From NCBI GenBank assembly GCA_023375785.1, contig SZWC01004792.1, positions 26,710 through 52,179 on the forward strand: 25,470 bases of DNA, in the 5' to 3' direction. Below are positions 18,172-25,470 of the stretch, one piece after another (the stretch's first letter is position 1; each line of letters starts with the position of its first letter). Below the pieces are notes generated by a model. The model saw only the letters and a list, made by a program, of their open reading frames with translations, was not told the DNA's origin and did no database searches. The position numbers and the translations under genes are program-made. Source of the stretch: Penium margaritaceum (taxonomy: Eukaryota; Streptophyta; Zygnematophyceae; Desmidiales; Peniaceae).

Positions 18172-18900
18172 GCCCCTTTCTAGGCCCCCCTACTATGGTC
18201 CTCCCTCTTCTCACTACTCAGTGCCTACCTGGCCCAGCGACAATGGTCACTTCTCCTCTGATCGTTGTGATGAGGAGCACATGATTGAGCGTCGCCTGGT
18301 GGAACTGCTCCACCTTTGCTCTTAGGGAGGTGAGAGTGTGGGTGGCCAGTCTCGTGTGTCTGTCTGTGAGTCTGATACCACCCTTCGTGGTGTTGCTTCT
18401 GGCTGTGTACAGGGGACATTGCCTAATGACTGTTTGTGGATTGAGGAGTGGCAGTTTCACACGTTCCCCACTCGTACTGGTTACACCTCTCCCAACCCAC
18501 CACCGAGGACTGTCGCTGTCTGTCTCGTTCTTCCCTCCACTTGTGCATCCGCGTGCCTTTGGATCATTGACTCACGGGCCACAGATCACATGACCTCCTG
18601 TTGCTTTTTCTTGCACCATTCACTCAGTGGGCACCGGCCTTGGCCAACCTCTCCCTGTCCAAGGTGTTGGTGTTGTCCGTTTTGTTGGTCCCGATGGGAC
18701 AGTGTACCTCCCTGACGTGCTGTACGTAACCGACCTAGAGGTCATTCTTCTCTCTGTGACCACCCTTGACGACGAGGACATGGACTTTTCCTCCAGCCAC
18801 GGCATTTCCTCTGTTGCACTTTGCTCTTCCGGTCGCGTTGTCCTTCGTGGTGTGCACTGTAATGGTCTATTTCGTGTTCCTCTCACGTTGTCCCCTTCCT
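18172..18900 (+). pseudogene. Copia-B protease region
   Basis: This is the right-hand continuation of Copia-B. A Pro/Ser-rich linker (PPYYGPPSSHYSVPTWPSDN) leads to CLWIIDSRATDHMTS at about 18554-18598, the copia protease site with Asp-Ser-Arg in place of Asp-Ser-Gly. Then, in another frame, come VGPDGTVYLPDVLYV and LEVILLSVTTLDDEDMDFSS, the usual protease-to-integrase stretch (LPDVLYVPDL type). Stops and at least one frameshift between 18600 and 18630 break it. Confidence 0.8.
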
Positions 18901-19748
18901 CCGCGACTTCTGCTCTCGTTCACGTCGCCCCCTGTTCTCCTACCCATGCGAACCTCTTTCACCGTCACCTTTGTCACATTAACACTGCCGCCATTCAGCA
19001 TCGCCTCCGTCTCCAACCCACCACTAGCCTTGATGCTGCCACGTTTGCACCTCCGTGCTCCTCTACCTATTTAGATTGTGGCAGTGGAAAAATGCACCGT
19101 TCCCCTTCACAATTGCTGACTCCACCACCTCTCATCCCCTTGACCTCGTGTATGCTGATGTCATGGGTCCTTTGCCTCATGAAGTTCTTGGTGGCCTTGG
19201 TCGCCACGTACTGTGGTTGACTGATGACTTCTCTCGCTACCGGTGGATCTTTTTCCTTCACCAAAAAATTGATCTCTCTGATGTTCTTGAATCTTGGCTT
19301 CCACAGGCCGAACGCGCCTGTCTTCGTCCCTTGCATGTCTTTTTCAGCGATAGTGGTGGTTAGTTCTTTGGTCCCACCTCTCACTTTCTTGAGTCTCGTG
19401 GTGTCGGTCTTGAGTTCCCTACCCCCTACACGTTGCAGCAGAATGGTGTTTCCAAGCGTTGGAATTGCACACTGGCCGACGGGGCATGCTCCCTTCTCTC
19501 CGCTTCTGACCAATTCCCGGTGTTTACCTTTGAATCCATGTCCTACATGACGAGGGTCTAGAATTGCGTCTCTCATGGTCCTCTCCCTCACACCGTCACA
19601 CCCTTTGAGCGCTGGATAGGTCGACGGGCCGAACTTTGCCATGCTCGTGTATGGGGATGCCTTGTCTCCGTGGAGCTTCCAGCTAACTACCGGGATGGTA
19701 AGCTTCCCTCCCATGGTCACTTGTGTTTCTTTCTTGGTGTCTCATCAT
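18901..19748 (+). pseudogene. Copia-B pre-integrase and integrase
   Basis: THANLFHRHLCHINTAAIQH is the pre-integrase zinc motif. In the next frame follow HPLDLVYADVMGPLPHEVL with the first catalytic Asp, WLTDDFSRYRWIFFLHQK, and FFSDSGG with the second Asp. A TAG sits at 19361-19363. The third catalytic Glu is lost: QNGVSKRWN has Lys where family members have Glu. TPFERWIG-like and HGHLCFFLGVSSFSK sequences follow up to the MITE junction. A frameshift near 19055-19080 and a further TAG near 19560 add to the damage. Confidence 0.82.
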
Positions 19749-19756
19749 TCTCCAAG
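19749..19756. repeat. MITE target site duplication, left copy
   Basis: TCTCCAAG, repeated exactly at 20025-20032. Confidence 0.75.
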
Positions 19757-20024
19757 CATGTATGACCAATCACCTCACCGCTGAAACTGTGTATTGACAA
19801 GTGTGTTGGGTAGTGAACATATTAGTGAACATGGACTTCTAGCAAAAACTAGTACATAGTACTTATAATCCATGATCATCAACACCTCATTTAAGGAATG
19901 TATATGTGGGGTCTAGTGACATGAATTAATAGTGATGATTTTTGAAAAGTGTTTGCACATAAGAATACACTTTTTGGTACACCAATTGTCGAGTGTATGA
20001 ATTTAGGGTGATTAACCATAACTC
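19757..20024. mobile_element. MITE-like 268 bp insertion in Copia-B pol
   Basis: An AT-rich block with no coding character is flanked by the exact 8 bp repeat TCTCCAAG. Taking it out with one repeat copy puts the integrase C-terminal reading on both sides (FLGVSSFSK and RFWDPTCCRVLESR) back in one continuous frame, so the insertion boundaries are well supported. Imperfect inverted termini are visible a few bases in: TATGACCAATCACC (19761-19774) and the complement of TATGGTTAATCACC (20007-20020). An 8 bp duplication fits a hAT-type non-autonomous element. The interior holds two AGTGAACAT words resembling the hAT terminus of this window. Confidence 0.72.
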
Positions 20025-20032
20025 TCTCCAAG
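20025..20032. repeat. MITE target site duplication, right copy
   Basis: TCTCCAAG, identical to 19749-19756. Confidence 0.75.
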
Positions 20033-20790
20033 GCATGGCGCTTTTGGGACCCTACTTGTTGTCGTGTCCTCGAGTCTCGCAATGCGCTCTTTTTTTAGCA
20101 CTTGTTTGAGCACGATGTCCCTCGCTTCATAGCCGGGTCCCTCTCTCCGCCCTCTCGGGATGGAGGTGGCACTCCTTCTCATTCCTCTGTTCTCCCCTCG
20201 GTGCGTCCATCGGCTCCCTCTGCCTCTGAGCCTTCTGCCTTCTCTGAGTCCTCTCACTCCTGTGAACCCTCTGCCTCCTTAGATCACTCTCAATCCTCTG
20301 AGTCCTCTTCCTCCTCAGATCCCTCTCACTCGTCTATGCCCTCCTCTTCTTCTCCGTAGCCCTCCGCTCCCTGTAAGCCCCCTGCTCTCTCTGATCTCTC
20401 TGCCACCTCTGCCATACCTTCTCCTTCTGGGTCCCCGTGCCCCGGCTCTTCTGTTGTGTCTTCACCGCCAATGTCCCCTTGTGGCTGATTCCCCCATCCT
20501 GCACGCGTCTCCTCTGTTCCTGCTGTCTCACCCTACACGCGCGGTGGTCACCTTTGTGCCCTCCCGTCTCACTCCCATCCGGTGGTCTTTGGTGATCCTA
20601 GCCTTCGTGCTCTTGGTCTTGTGACATCTGCATTGCCCACAGTTATCTCTGTGGTGCATCCAAGCACTTCTCTTGGTCACTGAGCCGAGCCCTTTCCTTG
20701 TCTGTGGCCGGGTATGTTGCCTTGTGCTTTCCTACTACTGGCCTCTCTCCTCTTCCACCTGAACCTCTAACTGTGCAAGCTGCACGAACA
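20033..20790 (+). pseudogene. Copia-B integrase C-terminus and Ser-rich linker
   Basis: RFWDPTCCRVLESRNALFF is the end of the integrase block (LxxRDVxFxE type). After a TAG at 20096-20098 the same frame goes on with HLFEHDVPRFIAGSLSPPSR, then a low-complexity Ser/Glu/Pro linker (PSASEPSAFSESSHS, SSESSSSSDPSHS) to TAG 20357. The codons are built on imperfect TCCTCTGAG-like repeats, so this stretch expands easily. From 20360 to 20790 the linker is Pro/Ser-rich but the frame is lost. Confidence 0.7.
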
Positions 20791-21640
20791 GCAACCGAAT
20801 CCCCTTTGTGGGAGTACTCCATGAAAGCTGAACTTGACGCATGGGGTGTATGAGCTCGTGGACCTTCCACCGGGCCGCAAAGCAGTCACCGCCAAATGGG
20901 TGTACCGACGCAGGCTGAACTCTGACAGCATCGTTGAACGGTACAAGGCACGCCTCACCACAAAGGGTTTCTCTCTCTGGGGTTGACTTTGATGAGATAT
21001 TCGCCCTAGTGGGTCGGTAAACCACCACCAGGGCACTCCTCAGTCTTGTGGCCCAACATGACTGGGAACTGGAGCAGATGGATGTCAACAATGCCTTTCT
21101 ACATGGAAAACTTGACGAGGAAATCTACATGGTACAACCACTTGGCTTCTTAGATGGCACAAATCGAGTGTGGCGCCTACACAAGGCCCTCTATAGCCTA
21201 AAGCAGTCTCCTCGTTGCTAGAACCAAGAGATCAAAAGCGACTCTGAAAAAAGGGGGCTTCTGAAGAAGCATTGTAGATCCTGCCGTGTTCCTCAGTACT
21301 CCCACCAAGCCACTTGTTGCCATTATTGTCTATGTGGATGATCTCCTGATTATTTCTCCAGACATTGCATCTGTCAAAGCTGCAAAGTCTTTGTTACATT
21401 CAGCATACAACATGAAGGACCTTAGTCCAGCATGCGTCTTTTTGGCCATGGAGCTAGAGCGTGACCGCACACATCGTACCCTACACGTTCACCAAGCTGC
21501 GTACATTCCCAGCTTGGGGGAGCGCTTTGGACCACTCCTTATCTCTGTCCCCACAGCTTCTACACACATGACCCCAGCCGGTCAATCGCTGCTGAAGTCC
21601 TTGGAGCCATCAAAGCCGGGAAGACAGCGGACGTGACAGA
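20791..21640 (+). pseudogene. Copia-B reverse transcriptase
   Basis: Pieces of one RVT_2 domain lie in order: MKAELDAWG, AVTAKWVYRRRLNSDS and YKARLTTKGFS (broken at a TCTCTCT run near 20971), a TAA at 21018-21020, EQMDVNNAFLHGKLDEEIYM, ALYSLKQSPRC then TAG near 21220 where Trp is usual, and after a frameshift PLVAIIVYVDDLLIISPD with the catalytic YVDD at 21331-21342, then YNMKDLSPACVFLAMELERD. The catalytic residues survive, but at least three frameshifts or stops prevent translation. Confidence 0.87.
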
Positions 21641-22023
21641 CTACCTCAGAGTCATTGGCTCTTTGATGTATCTTGCTACCACCATGCGTGCTGATGTTGC
21701 ATTTGATTTGAACATTCTGTCACAATTCTCCAACTGTCCTCGAGAACGTCATCTGGAGTCTGCACTACGAGTCGTGTAGCATGCACTCTCCACGCCCCGT
21801 ATCGGGTTGTACTTTTGTGCACAACCCTCAGTTCTTGTTGACGGATTCACTGACAGCGACTGGACACATGACTCTGATGCACGAAGTAGAATGGGATACA
21901 TCTTCATGGTTGGTGGATACGCGTTCTCAAAGAGCTGACTTTCTCACCATGGCCCCTGGCCAAAACGTTTTCAAGAGTGCTGTCTATGCTGTTGGTCTCA
22001 TTCGTCCCCATGACCCAGGCTGA
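21641..22023 (+). pseudogene. Copia-B RNase H, internally deleted
   Basis: VIGSLMYLATTMRADVAFDL and LSQFSNCPRERHLESALRVV are the tether and start of RNase H. A TAG falls at 21777-21779. The reading goes on with GFTDSDWTHDSDARSRMGYI and FMVGGYAFSK, but then jumps straight to ADFLTMAPGQNVFKSA and the terminal TGA at 22021-22023. The stretch that normally holds SSTEAEY, the DN motif and the His-Ile-Asp helix (roughly 100 residues in Copia-A1) is absent, so the junction near 21930 is an internal deletion. Confidence 0.82.
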
Positions 22024-22110
22024 AGTGCATGATGTTTGCATGTTTATGCTTGTCTCTCATGTTTAAGTGTGCTCTATGTTCCCTTGTGTGTGGATTGCTT
22101 GTCTGCGGGT

Positions 22111-22120
22111 TATGGGGGAG
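22111..22120 (+). other. Copia-B polypurine tract
   Basis: TATGGGGGAG stands directly before TGTTGATG, about 90 bp after the pol stop. Position and composition fit a copia PPT. Confidence 0.7.
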
Positions 22121-22845
22121 TGTTGATGTTCGTTGGCCACTCACATCTCTATTCCCTCTTGTCACACTCCTCATGGCACACACACATGTACAGATTAAAT
22201 GACCATGGTCTTACCTGGGGAGACGTCACACGAGCGCGCCTTGACTGCTGGCTCTGGCTCTATGAAGCAGCCGATCTATCCAGGAGTGCCCTCTGGCACA
22301 TGTATGGCCATCATTTGACTATCTTGCTTTGATGTGGTTGATGTTAGGGTTCGTTCATTCTGACTGCCGATCCCTGCATCTTTGTGACTTGCCTCTGGGT
22401 ATTTGGGGGAGCTACATGATTTTTCCTGGTGCTGATCCTTAGTGGACCACCGTGTCAGTTGTTGGCTGTGCACCAGTGAGAAGCCACCCTCGGCTAATTC
22501 CGAGTGGGCGGGCTCGACCCCCGGGTGGCGGTGCATGTCATCTCAAACATCCGCTCGGTGCCGGTGTGCACTTATCGGCTTACAATCTCGCTCCACCCTA
22601 TCCCTGTCTTGTCTGTTTTGTGACCTACCTTTTCTAAGGCAAGCTTGCCACATCCATGGCATCTGATGCTTCCTATATCTTGCATCTTTGGCTCATCTGG
22701 CTAGGAAGTTGCCTAGTAACAACAACCACGTGTCTGACTCCTACGTTTCACACACTTCTCCATTTTGGACACTATCAGTTGCATTCTGACCACAGTGTGG
22801 TGCTGCACACAGCCATGTGAGGGAAGAAGGATAGGGTGTTCCTAT
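22121..22845 (+). repeat. Probable Copia-B LTR
   Basis: The sequence begins TGTTGATGTTCG right after the PPT and ends just before a TGGTATCAGAG PBS, a length of about 725 bp that suits a copia LTR. Its end is not a clean CA. No second copy is recognised upstream of gag, so the call rests on the PPT and PBS on either side. Confidence 0.6.
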
Positions 22846-22847
22846 TT

Positions 22848-22858
22848 TGGTATCAGAG
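22848..22858 (+). other. Plus-strand primer binding site after an LTR
   Basis: TGGTATCAGAG matches the initiator tRNA-Met PBS core. A PBS should follow a 5' LTR, yet here it follows what is the 3' LTR of Copia-B. No gag is recognisable after it. Confidence 0.6.
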
Positions 22859-22919
22859 TAGACGAGCCAGAGTTCTTTGTATTGCACGTGAGAAGCGCGG
22901 CAAGGTCTTGGGAGGGCCT

Positions 22920-23580
22920 GCCCAGCAGCAGCTGCAACGAAAACTAAGCGGATCTACAGCTGCACAGGTCAGTAGCGGCAGCAGCAGTCGCGCGAAGCAG
23001 CAGCCACAGCGGAAGTTGCATTGAGAGGCAAATGCAGTGGCAGAGGGCTGCAGCTGCGTGCGGCGGCCGCATTGTCTCAGCTACATTGGCCAAGCTGCAG
23101 CACCACCGCTGAAAGCTGCACGGAGCAGCGGCGGCAGCGGCGTGTAGTAGCATGCAGAAGCAGCAGTCAACAGTTGCATCAGCCGGCAACGGCCGCAGCG
23201 ATGGCTGCTCAGCTGTGGCTGCAGCAGCGGGCAGCAGCCGCATTGGCCCAGCCGCAGCACCACCGCCGGTAGCTGCACGGAGCAGCGGCTACAACGGCGG
23301 CGGCGTGTAGCAGGATGCGGCAGCAGTAGTCAGCAGCTGCATCAGCATATAGCAGCCGGAGTGACGGCTGCTTAGCCGGAGTGACGGCTGCTTAGCCGCA
23401 GTACCAACAGCACCCGGTAGTCGCAGCAGCAGGCAGCAGCCGCAGCAACAGCTGTCCAGTCGCAGTTGTGACAGCAGCTGCGGCAGGGTTGCGGCAATGG
23501 GTTGTAGTAGCATCCAGCCACACCTGCGGAAGACATCACATTGTAGCGACAACGACGATGGCAGCAGTAGCAGCCATTCA
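22920..23580. repeat. GCAGC-rich minisatellite
   Basis: Dense imperfect GCAGC/CAGCAG sequence with a higher-order unit: CATTGGCCAAGCTGCAGCACC at 23084 recurs as CATTGGCCCAGCCGCAGCACC at 23241, a period of 157 bp, and a weaker third copy starts near 23391. Inside it a 20 bp block, AGCCGGAGTGACGGCTGCTT, is tandemly doubled at 23354-23393. Open frames here are Ala/Gln/Ser low complexity and are not credible genes. Confidence 0.75.
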
Positions 23581-24240
23581 TGGTCAATCACCCCAAAAGT
23601 ACACACTGATAAACTAGTGTATAGTTTTAGAACATACGTGGATGATGTTTCCTGGAAATGAGGTATCATTCATATGAATGCTTCCTAGAAGTTCCGTGTA
23701 AATCCTAAAAATACAAATACTTCAATGTATACTACCTTGGAAGTTTCATTGAACTTCCTTCTGATTCTCATACCTTTCAGTTTATTTTCAAATACTAGTA
23801 ATTCTGATTTATGAGCAACACATAAGTGATAGATATACTCTTGTCAAATGTGTACTAATTTAAAATATGCACAGTCATCCCAAGTAATACAATCCAGAAT
23901 CACTGGACAAGACTGAAACATAAGTTGAGGATCGTTTGAAAAAATGACAGTTAACAGTATATTTGAGAAATTACTTGCTATAATCATGTGCACAGTATGT
24001 CTTATACACATGCATACAAGAATCTCACTGAAAGTTCCTAAGACCTGGATGCCTTTGAAATTATTTTCAATAAAAGAAAATAAGATTTCTGTCAGATATC
24101 ACTTTAACATGTCTTTTTTCTGCAATAGAACCCACCTCTGTACTTATGCAACATATATGCTATGTCAGTATTATACTGTCTGACGCGTAAGTATACTCTT
24201 TTCTTTCAACACCTAAAATTGTTACTATATGTTCAAATGG
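23581..24240. other. AT-rich non-coding stretch
   Basis: I see no gene, repeat or element end. One ATG-initiated 79-codon frame (23944-24183) has no recognisable motif and the base composition of its surroundings, so it is not called. Confidence 0.5.
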
Positions 24241-25470
24241 GGAACCTGACGCTCGGGCGGCAGGTAACAACGGTCAAGCGGGACCCCCCCTCCCGACAGG
24301 GTCGGATTGAATTGGGGGGGTGTATCGGGTTTTGTATCTGGTGGGGGTAAAAACGTTTTCACAAGTGTAGAAATATACTTGCATTGCTTTCGTGTATGAT
24401 GTATTTGTATTTAATGCCCCCTATCGCATCATAAGACAATGAATTTTTTTCATTTTTCTCATGTACCAAAAGATGTTGGATGATGCCGATCGACGATCCT
24501 AATCGGCAGTCGCTTCCTACAGATAAAATTCACATGTCTGTTCTTGCAGATTTCTACCTTTTACAACAACCAATACACATGCAAGATACACTTTTTACTT
24601 CTGGACGGGGGAGGGGGGGACGTTGTCGATCCCCCCTCCTGCCTCCTAGGTCGAAGTGTATTGGGGGTTTGTATTGGGCATCCTATCTTGAGAGGGGTCG
24701 ACTTAGTACAAATGTGAATAAATACACTTGTGTATGTTTTTGACTGTGTGCAAGAGACACCACCCGATACACGTCCCCAATACATCCGCGACATCATGGG
24801 GGAGGGATGGGTTCATGTTGGGGTGCCATTTCTAACTTCGCATCGTGCCGATAGCAAATCGTTTGCGAAACACAAAATGTCAAGATATCAAGATCGAAAA
24901 CGTTTTGCATTTCCTTTATCAAAATACACTCGTGTATTGATTTGTTTGTCTATCCGCGACAATTAACGATACACGAGCCAGATACACTTCTCACTTCGGG
25001 GGAGGGGGGGGGTCGAGTCCCCTCCCCCCCCAACAGTCGAAGTGAATCAGGGGAGTGTATTCGGAAGTGAATCTGGGGGGGGGGGTCGACTTCATGCACA
25101 AGTGTACAAATAAACTTGCGCATGTTTTCGTATTGATTGCCAGATAATCCCTCCGATACACTCCCCCAATACACACGTCCTTTCGTTTGGGGGGGGGAGG
25201 GGATTCCAGAAGGGGTGCCGTTCTTAAGCTTGCAACGTAAGCAAAGTGATTTATGCATGTAAAAAAGTCCGTGTATTTATTCTTTTCTCTCACCTGTTCA
25301 GATCGCACGATCGACGCCTCGCATCCACTTCTTCTTAATCATGAAAGAATATACATATGTATTGTTTTTGTTTTCTGTCCGCTAAATTCACCGATACACA
25401 CACCACGTACACTTGCCACTTTTTACGGGGGTTGGGGGGGACAGGTAGTCGCCCCCCCCCCCCCCCCCCC
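24241..25470. repeat. Degenerate satellite, right block
   Basis: Related to 1-713. The recurring order is ATACACTTTTTACTTCTGG or similar (24586, 24979, 25407), a G tract, a matching C tract, AGTGTATTGGGG-type words, then ACAAGTGTANAAATANACTTG (about 24361, 24709, 25097). Unit spacing is uneven, about 350-430 bp. The G and C tracts within a unit are inverted partners, for example 25003-25030. The window ends in an 18-base C run at 25453-25470. Confidence 0.65.

Larger units (their letters stand above)
7312..22845 (+). mobile_element. Copia-B, old plus-strand Ty1/copia element split by insertions
   Basis: Gag (7312-8683) lies left and protease, integrase, RT and RNase H (18172-22023) lie right of the Copia-A2 insertion, all on the plus strand in copia order. 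A PPT (TATGGGGGAG, 22111-22120) and a probable LTR from 22121 complete the 3' end. The 5' LTR was not found. The family differs from Copia-A: its zinc knuckle, protease and RT sequences are clearly distinct and the linker between IN and RT is Ser-rich. Many stops, several frameshifts, a MITE and an RNase H deletion make it the most decayed element here. The two halves could come from two insertions, but the split falls naturally between zinc knuckle and protease. Confidence 0.8.

Noticed and set aside
7312..22023. Reassigned TAG/TAA codons (as Gln, as in some ulvophyte algae)
   Set aside because: In the sister copia copies several TAG/TAA positions correspond to Trp or Ser, not Gln, and the elements also carry frameshifts and deletions, so ordinary decay explains them.
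23944..24183. 79-codon ATG-initiated frame
   Set aside because: It is AT-rich like its surroundings, has no motif, and is short enough to occur by chance.

Overview
The window looks like nuclear heterochromatin of a plant-lineage eukaryote (land plant or streptophyte alga). No host gene is visible: almost all recognisable coding sequence is transposon-derived and broken. Three things point to a plant: Ty1/copia elements with a PBS complementary to initiator tRNA-Met (TGGTATCAGAGC), a hAT transposon, and an excess of TAG nonsense codons of the kind expected from cytosine deamination at CAG/CTG sites. A charophyte such as Chara is only a guess. Five single N characters (3108, 5164, 5619, 6570, 15303) mark assembly gaps, and three of the joins around them are demonstrably wrong.

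Layout. (1) 1-713: two copies of a degenerate ~440 bp satellite rich in AGTGTATTGGGG and C/G tracts. (2) 714-6598: Copia-A1, minus strand, with both LTRs, PPT, PBS and a gag-pol broken by a few stops; its assembly holds a 270 bp gap-flanking duplication and a misplaced 454 bp contig. (3) 6599-7311: non-coding. (4) 7312-22845: Copia-B, an older plus-strand copia element of another family. Its gag (7312-8683) and pol (18172-22023) are separated by a 9.5 kb insertion. (5) 8684-18166: that insertion, Copia-A2, a minus-strand relative of Copia-A1. (6) 13016-17007: a hAT transposon inside the gag of Copia-A2, with perfect 13 bp terminal inverted repeats and an exact 8 bp target duplication. (7) 19757-20024: a 268 bp MITE-like insertion in Copia-B pol with its own 8 bp duplication. 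(8) 22121-22858: a probable LTR that is followed, unusually, by a PBS. (9) 22920-23580: a GCAGC-rich minisatellite, ~157 bp period. (10) 23581-24240: AT-rich, nothing recognised. (11) 24241-25470: satellite again, ending in a C tract.

The inferred order of events is Copia-B, then (independently) the small insertion in its pol and Copia-A2 in its gag region, then hAT into Copia-A2. Copia-A1 landed in or beside the satellite. All elements look non-autonomous as assembled. The hAT is the best preserved: its ends are intact and its transposase carries one frameshift, two TGA codons and one gap. I found no previously undescribed defence or metabolic system. What deserves a second look is the three-deep nest, the hAT terminal architecture, a template-switch hairpin in Copia-A2, the MITE, and the scaffold errors.
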